Numbered from the stretch's first letter, positions 46,325 through 58,029 are shown. The stretch is 64,000 nucleotides of DNA from Vanessa cardui (GCF_905220365.1 NC_061126.1:620001-684000); one strand, 5' to 3'. Made by a program: numbers and translations. The notes: generated by a model not told the origin, from the letters alone.

Positions 46325-46535
46325 TAAATAGTGGTAAGGTTTTTGCAAACTTTTCTGAGAAGGTACCACTTACCAGATATTCTACCACCACATAGCAATA
46401 CTTAGTATTATTGTGTTCCATTTTGAAAGGTGAGTGAGCCAGTTTAATTTCATAAATTGTTTCATAGTGTCAGTTTTATTTCCCAAGATTTATAGTGCGA
46501 TATCTATATAGGCCTTGACCACTTACCACCAGGTA
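46325..46535 (+). repeat. Repeat family C, degraded
   Basis: AGTGGTAAGGTTTTTGCAAA, CAGATATTCTACCACCACAT and AGGTGAGTGAGCCAGTT are recognisable; the end is TTGACCACTTACCACCAGGT. Confidence 0.7.
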
Positions 46536-46564
46536 AATTCATTTAATTTTTTATTTTTTTATTT

Positions 46565-46815
46565 TTTTTAATATATAAATAAATAAATAAAATAAATGAA
46601 TAAATATGAGACAACATCATATACATTTTTCAGATCCCAATGTAAGTAGATAAAGTACTTGCGTTATGGAAAATCAGAAGTAACGACGGTACCACAAACA
46701 CCCGGACCTAAGACAACATAGAAAACTAATGATAATCGACATCAACTCAGTCGGAAATCGAACCCGGGACCTCGGCGTGGCGTACCCATGAAAACCGGTA
46801 ACGGGGGAGGTCGTC
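46565..46815 (-). repeat. SINE family B, inverted
   Basis: An AATA-type tail, then TATGAGACAACATCATATAC, TCAGAAGTAACGACGGTACC and AATCGAACCCGGGACCTCGG (inverted B box). Confidence 0.8.
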
Positions 46816-47274
46816 AAAAGTTAATTAATTCAAAATATGAACAGAACACGAGTATATGTCATATAACATAACAGATAATTAATTCGTTATTTGATAGTTT
46901 CGAAATCAATCAATATGATTTAATTTAATTCGCAATCATCGTTGTCTGTGTTCATGCTACCAAGTATACTATAAAATTATACCCCCCGTATTATTGTTGG
47001 TAATTTCTGTGTTCGCGCGTGGATTAACAATAAAATAGCAATAAAGGCGAGCGAGGGTAATATCATAGTGAAATACTGTGCCCTGTTTGAAACTAATAAG
47101 GGAATGAACGAAGTTTGTTGTTTCAGTTGTAAAAGCATAACGTGGTTATCTTCAGAATTCCACTGAATTTAGTGGATTTTAAATTGTGATATTCAAATTT
47201 AGAACAATGTTATGGATTCCGTTGGATATTTTTTTGCTATCTGTACATAGTACACTCATTTCTCTTTTTTATGG

Positions 47275-47545
47275 TATATGTTGGCGGACGAGCATATGGA
47301 CCACCTGACGGTAAGTGGTCACCATCACCTATCGACAATGACGCTGTAAGAAATATTAACTATTCTTTACATCGTCAATGTGCCACCAACCGTGGGTACT
47401 AAGATTTGTCTGTAGTTACACTGGCTCACTCACCCTTCAAACCGGAACACAACAATACTGAGTACTGTTATTTGGCGTAAAAATAACTGATGAGTGGGTG
47501 GTACCTACGCAGACGGGCTAGCACAAAGCCCTACCACCAAGTATA
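47275..47545 (-). repeat. Repeat family C, near full length, inverted
   Basis: GTTGGCGGACGAGCATATGG at the left through GTAGTTACACTGGCTCACTC to ACAAAGCCCTACCACCAAGT at the right. It is one of the two best copies. Confidence 0.88.
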
Positions 47546-47799
47546 CGTTGGTACGTATAGTCTTCCTTCATCATCATTGATTACGTATTAAAAATAAGGC
47601 AGCATTTGTTTAACTTAACCGAAATTTTGAAGACAAAAATGTACTTATCATCATCTCTACGGCCCTTAAATTTAGTCCAAATTGTAAATGTATATATTAT
47701 TGTTTTAAAAGTAGAAGTTTATTTTTGAATCTTCTACTGTTATCTATTTTTTTTTTAAATATCACGGAAGTCACTAAGATTAAACACTCATAACATAAA

Positions 47800-49758
47800 A
47801 TGTTTTATCTTAATATATTTAAAAAACATCTTCCAGCACCTTGGTTGACGGACCAAATAAAATATCTTATAAAACAAAAGAATAAGGCCAAGTACAAATT
47901 TAAGTTGAATGACTCCGACTCTAACAGGGAGCAGTATAACAAAGCGCGAAATCGCTGCAATACATCTTGTAGAGATGCACAACGACGCCATATTTATCAA
48001 TCTGTCGAGAACGGCGACACAGCGAAAACATGGAAATTTCTTGAATCACTCGGAGTTGGTAAATCTTCCCATAATACTCCTGTTAATCTAGATATTGAAC
48101 TTTTGAGTCAACACTTCTCATTTTCAAACCCACTTAATAGTGGCGATAAAATCAACACATTAAATATTATTTCTACTTACCCAACTCCTACTTTTCCTCC
48201 GTTTAGCTTCACGTCTTTTACCCAATGTGATGTTAAAAAGAACATTATGTCTATATCCTCGAATGCTGTTGGTACAGACTGTATCAGCCGTAATATGATC
48301 ATTCCCATCCTCGATATTGTGATTCCCATTTTGACCCATATTCTAAATTTTTCCCTTACCTGCAGCAAGTTTCCTGATACATGGAAGGATGCGCAAATTA
48401 TCCCCATCCCTAAAAAAGGTAATCCCTTAACAGCTTCTGATTTCCGTCCCATTTCAATTCTTCCTTTCCTATCCAAGGTCCTTGAAAAGCTCGTCTCACA
48501 CCAACTAAATAGTTTCCTTAATGAGCATTCCCTTCTCAATCCTCTCCAATCAGGTTTCCGAGCAGGTCATAGTACGGCTACAGCTTTAGTTAAAGTCACA
48601 GACGACATTCGATTGGCCATGGATTCCAAACAACTCACAATCTTAGTGCTTCTTGATTTTAGTAACGCATTTAATTGCGTTGACCATGACATCTTGTTGA
48701 GTATGTTATGTTCTTTTAACATATCTCCATCCGTAAAAGACTGGCTTCAAAGTTACCTCAGTGGTCGAAGACAGCGAGTTCGTGTGGACGAATCATACTC
48801 GTCATGGCGCGAAGTCCGCGCTGGGGTACCTCAAGGTGGCGTGTTGTCTCCCTTACTTTTCTCAATCTTCATTAATTCAATTACTCATGTCATCTCTTCT
48901 CTCTACCATATGTATGCAGATGATATTCAAATTTACCGACACTCAACCCTTGATAGATTAACTGATGCTGTCGCTGCCATTAACAATGATTTGTTGGCTA
49001 TCCATAAATGGAGTCAACGGTATGGGCTCAACATCAATCCCGCAAAGTCACAGGTCATTGTTATTGGTAGTCCGGCCATGATGGCAAGGGTTGATTGGGC
49101 GGAGATGCCACGTGTTGTGTACAATGGCACTAACTTGTCCTACTGCTCCACTGTTAGAGACCTTGGCATACAGCTTGATAGTACTCTCTCCTGGTCGGAG
49201 CATTTAAAGCAGATTGGAAAAAAAACATACGCCTCCTTAAGTTCTTTACGACGACTTCAAAATGTACTGCCAATTCCTACCAAAACTATGCTTGCAAACT
49301 CTCTCCTTCTTTCAATACTCGATTACGCGGACGCAAGCTATCTTAATCTAACCGAGGATCAACTTAATTATCTTGAGCGATTACAAAATCTAGCTATTCG
49401 GTTTATTTTCGGCCTCCGAAAGTATGACCACGTTTCAGAGTTTCGTTCAAAGCTCAAGTGGCTTCCTATACGCCGTCGCCGGAACCTGCATACTCTTTCT
49501 CTTCTGTACTGTGTGTTATTTAATCCAAAGGCTCCTCATTATCTGAAGGAGAAATTTGAATTTTTAGGAGACCAGCCTAGAATTCGACCAACACGTAGGC
49601 TCGTACTGAAAATGCCCGCTCATAACAGTAAATTTTACAGCCAGTCGTTCACTGTTCAGGCTGTAACTCTTTGGAACGACTTGCCATTGAGTATTCGACA
49701 GTCAAAAACATTACATGCATTCAAAAACGCTGTTAAGAACTACTATCTCTCATCATAG
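47800..49758 (+). CDS. LINE reverse transcriptase (ORF2, endonuclease missing)
   Basis: The frame encodes 652 residues. The first part is the linker between endonuclease and RT (HLPAPWLTDQIKYLIKQKNK). RT motifs follow: SDFRPISILPFLSKVLEKL near residues 213-231, LQSGFRAGHSTATALV near 249-264, motif A LLDFSNAFNCVDHD with catalytic Asp about 286, motif B GVPQGGVLSPLLFSIFIN at about 342-359, and motif C MYADD at 371-375. The C-terminus (VTLWNDLPLSIR) is typical of CR1/L2-type ORF2. All catalytic residues are present and there is no internal stop or frameshift. The ATG at 47800 is probably inside the original frame, since an in-frame stop lies at 47791-47793 near the truncation. It is inserted in sense opposite to the host gene. 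Confidence 0.9.
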   Translation: MFYLNIFKKHLPAPWLTDQIKYLIKQKNKAKYKFKLNDSDSNREQYNKARNRCNTSCRDAQRRHIYQSVENGDTAKTWKFLESLGVGKSSHNTPVNLDIELLSQHFSFSNPLNSGDKINTLNIISTYPTPTFPPFSFTSFTQCDVKKNIMSISSNAVGTDCISRNMIIPILDIVIPILTHILNFSLTCSKFPDTWKDAQIIPIPKKGNPLTASDFRPISILPFLSKVLEKLVSHQLNSFLNEHSLLNPLQSGFRAGHSTATALVKVTDDIRLAMDSKQLTILVLLDFSNAFNCVDHDILLSMLCSFNISPSVKDWLQSYLSGRRQRVRVDESYSSWREVRAGVPQGGVLSPLLFSIFINSITHVISSLYHMYADDIQIYRHSTLDRLTDAVAAINNDLLAIHKWSQRYGLNINPAKSQVIVIGSPAMMARVDWAEMPRVVYNGTNLSYCSTVRDLGIQLDSTLSWSEHLKQIGKKTYASLSSLRRLQNVLPIPTKTMLANSLLLSILDYADASYLNLTEDQLNYLERLQNLAIRFIFGLRKYDHVSEFRSKLKWLPIRRRRNLHTLSLLYCVLFNPKAPHYLKEKFEFLGDQPRIRPTRRLVLKMPAHNSKFYSQSFTVQAVTLWNDLPLSIRQSKTLHAFKNAVKNYYLSS

Positions 49759-49829
49759 TAACGATGACGACATGATTTTAATACGTCATATATGTATGTA
49801 TTATGTATATATATGTATTTATTTATATG

Positions 49830-49905
49830 TATGCTTGTATGTATGTATGTATGTATGTATGTATGTATGTATGTATGTATGTATGTATGTATGTATGTAT
49901 GTATG

Positions 49906-49936
<31 letters not shown>

Positions 49937-49945
49937 GTATGTATG
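49830..49945. repeat. GTAT tetranucleotide microsatellite
   Basis: An almost pure run of GTAT units downstream of the LINE stop codon, within its 3' region. It produces overlapping spurious Met-Tyr-Val-Cys frames on the plus strand. Confidence 0.95.
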
Positions 49946-50569
49946 TAGGTATTTATTGATATATGTACGTATGCACATTATTGAATATTTATTACTGTTA
50001 TTTATTTATGTATGTGTTTAGCTTGTATTCATTTTAAGAGTTGTTATAATTGCACCACCCTATACTGTCTTCCACAGACAACTTTCTAACCCAAGGTAGT
50101 CTGGAAGAAATGGCTAGTAAGCCATAAGGCCGCCTTTGTTTCACCATTAGTTTTTAGTTTGTGTATTCTGTAATCGTTTGTAATTGTAATTGTGGTGTAC
50201 AAAAAGTGTTAAATAAATAAATATATTGGTATATAACCATTGGGTTATGATTTTGTTATATTATTGTCACAAGAATTATTTACTTTTATAACTTAATATG
50301 TCGATGCTTTTGTAATTTTTATCTCATTTCAGACTCGTCAGAGCAAACCGAATGAGCCCAAACTGGTTATGCTGCTAGTAATCATGCAATAGTTCCATTA
50401 TCCTATCTTAGTGTCTTCAGTTCACTCTGATATTGCAAGTTACTGTATTCATATAGGAATCCATATTCTTGTAAAGTACTGAGGCGGAGACTTTTTTATT
50501 AAATACCTGCAAGCCCTCGAAATTGCGGATGTCTATTGCCGGTGATAGACACTTAATTCTTTTGTCAAG

Positions 50570-50640
50570 TAAGACCAGTTGGACAAAGGCCTCCCTTCCT
50601 TTTGTGGCGAAGTTTTGGAGCTTATTCCACAACTAAGCGG
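50570..50640 (-). repeat. SINE family A fragment, inverted, degraded
   Basis: CAGTTGGACAAAGGCCTCCC and TTTTGGAGCTTATTCCACAA are the inverted 3' part. Confidence 0.55.
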
Positions 50641-51049
50641 AAACACTCCGTATAACCTTGATAAGTAAGTTAAAATCCAATTATTAAATGTTTAGATATT
50701 GCCTCCATTGTGTGCCATAGTTATCATATTACCAATTTTATAAAGCGTGGAAAAACTGTAATAGCCGGTAAACCTACGTATATTTTTAGGTATATTAATG
50801 ATTACACTATCACCTTTCTCTTTCTAACGTTTGGAAAAAAAGGAGCGAAGTATCTTGTTATAACAGAGTCTCAAGACGGCCGCTCAAATAAATCAGCTTT
50901 GAGCCATCTAATCTTTTGAAATTGACGCCACACAACTTGATTGCAAATCAATGTCTTGCCCTTATTATCTTTACGTAATTTTGTTGAATCTTTTTGGGTA
51001 CAAGATATAAAAAGTTATCTTACAATAGTATTGTAATTTATTTTGGTCC

Positions 51050-51090
51050 GAGCCGAGATAGCCCAATGGGTTGAGCCCAAGAACGTATCC
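51050..51090 (+). repeat. SINE family A head fragment
   Basis: GAGCCGAGATAGCCCAATGG is an A-box region; it stops soon after. Confidence 0.45.
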
Positions 51091-51149
51091 ATAATTGCTG
51101 AAACGACGTTCATGTGATTAATTGTTTATTTATTTATTTTTTTATCGTA

Positions 51150-51412
51150 TAGGTTAGCGGACGAGCATATGGGCCACCTGATGGTAAGTGGTCACCATTA
51201 CCCATAGACAATGGTACTGTAAGAAATATTAACTACTCCTTAAATCGTCAATGCGCCATTAACCTTGGAAACTAAGATATTATATCCCTTGTGCTTGTAC
51301 TTAAACTGGCTCACTCACCCTTCAAACCGGAACACAACAATACTTCTGAGTACTGTTGTTTGGCGGTAGAATGACTGATGAGTGGTTGGTACCTACCCAG
51401 ACGGGTTTGCAA
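51150..51412 (-). repeat. Repeat family C, near full length, inverted
   Basis: GTTAGCGGACGAGCATATGG through TAAACTGGCTCACTCACCCT to TTGGTACCTACCCAGACGGG; the terminal ACAAAGCCCTACCACC is lost. Confidence 0.85.
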
Positions 51413-51419
51413 AAAGAAA

Positions 51420-54400
51420 TATAAGACAGCGTTGCACTGACGATATCATCATGATAAAATGCATATGTGAAAATCTACCAACCTACTTTGGAGCAGCATG
51501 ATGGGAAAACCTCTAAACATTCTCGAAAAAAGTAAAGAAGGTGGAAAGTAGCTACTTCTTTATTGCCTTTGGTTAAATCATTAAACATCTGTAAGTATGT
51601 GGAATTGTATTTCCATGGAAAGTAATCCAGTTCTCGCTACAGTAGACAAAGGGAACTATTTAAAGTTGTAATGTTGTCTATACAAACATCGTTGTACTGG
51701 TCGCTTCTCTATTGCATTCTTTAATGAATGAATTACATATGAGAAAAATAAGGTTTTTAGAGTATAAATAGTGGCAATATGAAATATAAATATTCCTGAT
51801 TTTTTATATAATCTATTTTACTTTTATTCCTGTATGGATTAGTGATCGACATATTCGATTGTATAGTATACATATGTTCATGCGGTATATTTAATTGTTC
51901 AGACGACAACGAACAGTCGTAATCATCGGAATGAGATCGATGCTAGGTCTAAATTGATTAGGTCTAAACCTTGTCTCTTTAGTGACTATTTTGCGTGAAT
52001 ATTTAAGCAGATCCAGAAGCCCTGGGTTGAGATAATTTGAAATAAGAATTTTTTTCCAAAAATATTTAGCAATTTATGACATAATTTCACGTCATTAATA
52101 AATTAAACTTCAATATTTAACTACAAAATATACAAGCGCAAGACCACATAGATACCAATAATATTGAGTACTAATTAATACTCTCACAAATCAAATGTTA
52201 GTCCTAAAATGTACTGAACATTGTTACTGAGCTCTTAACTGAGTAAATATTTATGCATCCCTTAGTAGATATTTAAAACGACTACATGATCCTTTTATAC
52301 CCGCGCCAACGTAAAACACGTTGGACCTGTACATAAATCTCTCAGACCTTAATCCGTGCTATCAGCGACACGCGACCGTGATTGCGAATCACTTACGTGG
52401 TTATCACTTATTCGAAGTTCTTGCAAGATAAGTGGAAGGAGTTACGATCAGCATGTAACGTGGAATGTTCTCGTGTGTTCTTCTGAGATTGTCTAACGAA
52501 TATTTATGGTGACAAAAAGCTTCATTTCTTTGGCTATTCTTCGCAGTGATATAAAAGAATAGTCTTTTGCAATGTGGAATTTACTTCTTTAGTCAATAAT
52601 AAAGCGTAACGCCTCATTATTTTTATTTCTTTTTTGTCAGAGTAAATTTTATTCAAATATAGAACATGTTCCAAAGTTTAATTGTTATTTAGTTTTATTA
52701 GAAATCCAGAGAACAATAACAAAATGTTCTTAATACATAAACTTTGACCTAAGTGTTTTCAAGTAGATTTCTTTATTCAAATTGAAAAAAAATATGGGTC
52801 TTACTTTTTCCAATATAAGGAGATCTGTCCTTATGAATTTTCCCCTATTGGGCTTCATAAATATAAAACAAATCGACATACAAAAACATAATACTAGCTC
52901 AGTATATCTGCTTATGATTCTGGCTTTCTATGTACTAAGCGATGAAATATAAAAAAAAGGTAATTGAAACGAAACGCGTATATCGATCGTAGCAAATAAT
53001 AATATTGATGTTTAATCAAAATAATGAGAATTGTTGTTGCTTTATCATTTATTCGAACGCTGCAGAGCTAAGTGCTTTCGTTGACTGACTAAACAGGAGC
53101 AGAGATAGGCTACGCTGAAGTGGAACAATTTAAATTCAGACAGTAAATAAATCGCGCAGCTTAGAGAGTCGTTCAGAAAGAAACACCGCGCCATTTTGCA
53201 TTTCAACTCGGTAAATGGTGTTTGTTGAGCTCTCCTGTATAACGCCCGCAAATTAAATGCGTTGTACACAGTATTTATCAAGACTTCTTATTGGGTCTCG
53301 TGGATTTTGTTATGTGTAATTTCAAATGGAGAGTTGAAAAATAGCATGTATACTTTCCGCTACGGACTATGGTCTTTTGTTTGTATTGATGTCTATTTCA
53401 CCGCGCTGCTCCAATGATCACGTACCTTTATGATAGATTTAGATCAGACAAAACTAGATTTCTTCATAGTCCGCTTTCAGAAATTTCTTTCGTGACTGTA
53501 TTTTTACCTTTATCGAGATTATTTCTTCCATCATAGAATATAATAACTATTTGCCTAATGTATCATACATCCGTTTCGTATTTAGAAATTATTGTGGTAA
53601 AGTTTAATTTATTAATGCAATCGTTTCGTAAATACATATTTATAAAGAAGATAAGATCAATAAATACAATGTTAAAGTCGTAACGATATCGCCATCGAAT
53701 TTTCAAGAAGAGGCGTTTTATTCCATGATAATTTGAGTATTCAAGTCATTAGTTTCAGATAAACCCGTTCCTCCGAGTCGCTTTGCTTTAAATGAATACT
53801 AAAATATATGCACTGTGACTTTCCTAAAAGCAACGTCCACGAAAGAGGCCTTTGTGTAAAAATACACGGTCTAATAGTGTTTATTTGAACTCCACAATAG
53901 ATCCTAAAAGTTGGACTTTTATATCAAACTATAAATCTCACTTCGGCTGGTCCTTAGAAATATAGTGAGCAAACTTGGCCATATTTCAGAACACGATATC
54001 TTTAAAGGCAAGACTCAAAGAATCTTAGTTTTGTACAGAAATATTTAACTAGAATTGCCTTATTCGTAGCTCAGGTTCCTAAATACGTCATGTATTGAGT
54101 TTACCTTTAAAATAATGTACATTTTAAACTAAAATGAATCTTATTTCCTGAGACTTGGGGATTATTATCTCCTGCGCGGAAGGATGCCCCATTACCCGCG
54201 GGCTTCGAAACGGCATAACTAGATTTTACAACTTCGACCTTTTCTGAGCTCCTCCATCTTGTTTCTTCTTTCCAACTTCACAGCTGTATTAAAATACAAC
54301 TCTCTGTTTTACTAGTCATTCTTTATATTTGATCTTGGAGTTTTTTCGTTTATTCTATGAAATAACAAGATTGGGACCTGAAGTTGCTCTAATTGAATTA

Positions 54401-54630
54401 TATTTTTGTATTTAAATTTTGATAACTAACGAAAGGATTGCATCTAAATGAGAGGGCAAGATTACAGTATAAATTTCTATTTAGGTTTTCAACCATAATG
54501 GCAAATCTCAAGAATAAGTCAAATGTGTAGAAGAAAAATAAAGTGTTCAGCATAACCACACCTTAATTTTCCGATAGGACAAAAATCCGACCCAGAACGA
54601 TAGAGATGAACACAAGAATGTACACGAGGA
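51420..54630. other. Intron sequence, nothing recognised
   Basis: AT-rich intron. Less AT-rich unique blocks occur near 52300-52500 (with CAACGTAAAACACGTTG) and 53040-53290. No exon or clear repeat was recognised. Confidence 0.45.
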
Positions 54631-54636
54631 AAAATA

Positions 54637-54725
54637 GTAACAGCCTATAAATTTCCTACAACTGGGCTAAGGACTCTATTCCATTTAATGAGAAGGCTAA
54701 GAGCATATTCCACGACAGTGCTTCG
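54637..54725 (-). repeat. SINE family A fragment, inverted
   Basis: AACAGCCTATAAATTTCCTA and GAGCATATTCCACGACAGTG are the inverted 3' end. Confidence 0.7.
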
Positions 54726-54729
54726 TCGC

Positions 54730-55305
54730 AATACCAAAAAAAGTAACGTAATAAAGTTTCCTAAAATCTATAAAGTATAGATCAAGTAAAAAAGTTATCG
54801 TATAATATGATGAGGTCAGTGTATTTTTTTTTAAATCTTTGTGTATTAAACGGTCGTTTGCAGTAGATGAAGCTGTAACGAGCGTGTACGTCGGCACTCG
54901 TTGCGTTTAACGAGTGTCAACCTTTACTGTCTACACAAATATTTGAGTTGAAAATTCTAGATATCTTTCATTTTATACACTAGAACTTTATTTAATAAAC
55001 GAAGTATAAAATATATTCCTCAAACCAAACAGGCAAAAAGCACATAACGTGTTCATAACGTTGGTGTTGGTGATCATTTACCACCTCATGACCCAAATAC
55101 ACGTGGACCACTTTGAAAGGTTAAACATGTAAAAACATGTCTTTACTAAATCAATTCCCTCTATTAGTAGGATATTACTTCTATGATTAAGTCCCGTAAA
55201 TGTATGTATCTAGTTTGGCTGACTAACAAATTAAACCTAATGTTATAAAAAAAATTTGATAAATAAATAACCAGCCTTTAGTACTCTATATAAAAATTTT
55301 AACAA
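54730..55305. other. Intron sequence, nothing recognised
   Basis: AT-rich intron with no recognised feature. Confidence 0.5.
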
Positions 55306-55312
55306 AAAGAAA

Positions 55313-56579
55313 AACCGACTTCAAACAAAACACTATTTTAAAACAAATGAATATGCACGAAAAAGTAATAAAAATAATTGCGTATTCAACATATTTCTTA
55401 GAGTCTTCCTAAGTTAAATGAAATGAAAGTTATTAGACTACTTAAAAGTCGATTAACGATTATATCATGTAGTTATAATTATTGGTAATTTTAAGTGAAG
55501 CTGATGTAGACTAACATTTTTTTCTTAATATGGATAGATTAAGCGTGCCGTTTATATGAATCAGAAACTACTTCAGGGACAATTTCAAAAGAAACTTTCG
55601 AATAAAGCAAAAATAGACTTTCGAAAATGCGGCTTTAATACGTCATGCGGCATAAACTACAAGGTACCACCCTCGAATGAGCTGTAATCGACCTCAGTAA
55701 AAAACTTTGCAAAAGAGCTGTTCGTATGCTATGTCGTACATCATATGACGTCACATCATATACACAAAATTTGATTAAAGACAGAAAGAAATTCTGCCCC
55801 AAATCGCACCCTAACTGTAAGCCGTTTAGGAGTTCCGTCAATACATTGTATAAAACAAAGTCGCTTTCTCTGTCCCTATATCTTTAAAACTACGCAACGG
55901 ATTTTGATGCGGTTTTTTTTTAATAGATAGTGTAATTCAAGGGAAAGGTTTGTGTATATAATAAATTAACAATATAGTAAAGAAACACTGACAATTTTAG
56001 AAGTTTGCAATGTGATGTCGTAAATAAACAAATTCTTTAGTATATTTAGTATCAGTATTGCACCCGTGAGAAGGCGGGTCGCTAGTTGATTATAATATTC
56101 GATTATGACAATTACATGAACATAACCACGTTCCGGAAGGTGATTCAAATATCCAATTAAACTCATAAATAAAAGATTCGACCGAGTATTGCTAACGTGC
56201 TCCTCAGAATTGTTCCGTGCCCTCCCGTTCCCTTAATTTGTCATGGATCCTGTTCTCAGAACCTTACCAAACTTTCACCAAACTACCCTTAAAGTATATC
56301 CTTTATAATAAAAAAATAATCATCAAAATTTTAACATGATTTTGAGTTATTCACCTATTTGTCGCGCATATACATAATGCAAATTTAAGACTTATGTCGT
56401 TTTCATACGGATACCATCATCGGAAAAAATAAAAAAAATGGGACCCCACGGGAAGCACTACCTTTCAAACAAAAAAAAAATATCAAAATCGGTCCACCCA
56501 GTAAAAAGTTATGAGGTAACAAACATAAAAAAAAAAAAATACAGACGAATTGATAACCTCCTCCTTTTTGAAGTCGGTT
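55313..56579. mobile_element. Candidate inverted-repeat element (family G) with nested family E copy
   Basis: AACCGACTTCAAA at 55313-55325 and its exact complement at 56567-56579 form 13-bp terminal inverted repeats. The right end carries CCTCCTCCTTTTTGAAGTCGG, a familiar lepidopteran repeat end. There is no transposase. Family E sits inside at 55845-56085. Confidence 0.5.
55845..56085 (+). repeat. Helitron-like repeat family E
   Basis: TTGTATAAAACAAAGTCGCT through ACTACGCAACGGATTTTGAT to AAGGCGGGTCGCTAG, with terminal CTAG at 56082-56085 followed by T. Confidence 0.7.
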
Positions 56580-56589
56580 GAAAAGATAA

Positions 56590-57825
56590 GATATCAAATA
56601 GCTTGTGTTTAATGCTACATTGTATTTAATAACTAGTTTTTATACTTGTGTAATCTAAAAGTCTGAAGCCAAAATACTGACATTATTGTTTTCGATAGAA
56701 TCTACACACCAATTCGCAAGTTACACAGTTTCCTTTAAAATTAATTTTACAATTAGACCATTAAAATTGCTAGTAAAAGCCTGCTTGAATAAAGTCAGTA
56801 TATCTATGGTAGGACCCGCTACCATAGGCTGTAATTGTTCTCACTACTAACATAAGCCTAATATTCAAATATGGGCAAAATTCCAAACATGCTTTACAAA
56901 AACCACTCATCGTAATTTTTAATATCAACGCTTGGATGGAAATATACCGGCTCGTACAATAACAGATGCCACAAACTAATTCCACAATATACTTCTAGTG
57001 CACGAGTCCTTTCATATAAATGTACGAACAATTCAAAATGCACATTACTGGATAGGAATGTCATATCCGTTGTAATTTCGAGATGGAAGAAAAATACGCG
57101 GAATACGCCCGTATACCTTTTCTCTTCCATTATTTCTGCTGAGCTGAGCTATGAATTATTCATATTTGTAAATTAATTGTTGAAATATACGAACGGTAAA
57201 GCTTATTAGTATTTTATTAACTTTAATATCGTTTGAGGATTGGTACAGGAGTACTATAACTATAGGTCCATGTAACTTATCACGTGACCCGGGCGGTACT
57301 TATAGTGTGTTTTAACAAATAAATCCCAAAATGAAAGTCCGTAAATGAATCTATTTTTGGGACTGTTATTGTTACCACCAAGTGAAGTGGATACTATAGA
57401 TCCAACAACAGGGTAAGAACAAGGATATATTTAACAAAAAGAACAAAATAAAAGCGTATACGACAACAGCCTTTATTCCTCGGCCCAATAATATGACACA
57501 ACCAGAAATAATTTAAGAACAGTTCCTTTTTGTGCTTCCCAGGGCAAGGGAATGGAACTACGAGCTTAAAGATTCCGGGATGATAATGAGAATCCCTTAT
57601 ACTTCAAATCCGATTCAAATTCCGGGTAACCTGATCCAGTAACCTAGTTACAAACTCGAAAACTATTTCCGAAACACAAAAGTGCAATCTACTAAATAGA
57701 AATCTTAGTTCTTAATATTAACAAGGAATAAAATTGCACTGCTCAATTAGTAAAAAATGATAAAGAGGCTTCCATTTCCTGAATGACTGAACTGACTGGC
57801 TGAGAAGCAACGAAATGTTATAAGC
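56590..57825. other. Intron sequence next to exon, nothing recognised
   Basis: AT-rich intron immediately downstream (minus-strand sense) of the exon at 57830-58007. No repeat family recognised. Confidence 0.5.
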
Positions 57826-57829
57826 TTAC

Positions 57830-58007
57830 TGCTTCAGTGTGAACTGGATGTACGGCGAACAGCAGAGCGGCGAGGGCGGCAAACGGTCTCTGCAGACCAG
57901 CGACGACCGCACCAGCTCGTGCGACCAGGGCACAGCACGCTGCGTGCAGCGCGATGTTGCACATGTGCCACCACCATGCCGAGAGCCCACATAAGGCGTA
58001 GTTTAGT
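57830..58007 (-). CDS. TMTC1: TMTC1-like exon: HPVHTEA region, most upstream exon in window
   Basis: This 178-bp exon reads from LNYALCGLSAWWWHMCN through two hydrophobic stretches (about residues 15-37 and 40-52 of the exon) to the invariant TMTC motif AVHPVHTEA. The acceptor is TTTCAG at the right edge and the donor is GTAAGC at the left edge. It starts with one leftover base, so an upstream exon ends in phase 2, expected to encode the (R)LNY junction. It ends in phase 0 and joins the exon at 6843-6916 to give HTEA-VAGVVGRAD, as in the family. The exon is strikingly GC-rich against its AT-rich intron. No candidate upstream exon was recognised between 58008 and 64000. Confidence 0.9.
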
Positions 58008-58029
58008 CTGAAATGATAATTCGGTTTTA

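Larger units (their letters stand above)
47760..50225 (+). mobile_element. Non-LTR retrotransposon (CR1/Jockey group), 5'-truncated, open RT frame
   Basis: A long RT open frame is followed by a 3' region with a GTAT-repeat tract (about 49830-49940), the segment CTTTCTAACCCAAGGTAGTC, ATAAGGCCGCCTTTGTTTCA and a GTGTTAAATAAATAAATA tail. The endonuclease part is missing; only the spacer and RT remain. The left border is approximate, because in-frame coding upstream of 47794 is lost. Confidence 0.85.
444..58007 (-). other. TMTC1: TMTC1-like gene, partial locus (11 exons)
   Basis: TMTC proteins are ER multi-pass membrane O-mannosyltransferases with luminal TPRs; vertebrate TMTC1-4 are linked to O-mannosylation of cadherins. 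Seen here: eleven minus-strand exons joined by GT-AG introns, in frame at every junction, about 556 codons. Motifs in order are HPVHTEA, VAGVVGRADVLAC, MLAKETGLT, a DUF1736 block with DNPPAFHPS and HDWQMGSIPL, YLPASN, GFVVAERVLYIPS, then TPRs starting PHNAKLHYNFANFLKD. Against human paralogs recalled from memory it fits TMTC1 best, for example the DWQxGSIPL and WDxRNL motifs and the HASALNNLGTL-like TPR. The first exons and the final exons are outside the window. Intron phases read 5' to 3' are 0,2,2,2,0,2,2,2,2,1, then 2 out of the last exon. Family assignment is firm; the TMTC1 label is probable. Confidence 0.85.

Noticed and set aside
48177..48539. 120-codon minus-strand frame
   Set aside because: Antisense shadow of the LINE reverse-transcriptase frame.
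49715..50021. Met-Tyr-Val-Cys repeat proteins
   Set aside because: Translation of the GTAT microsatellite in different frames.
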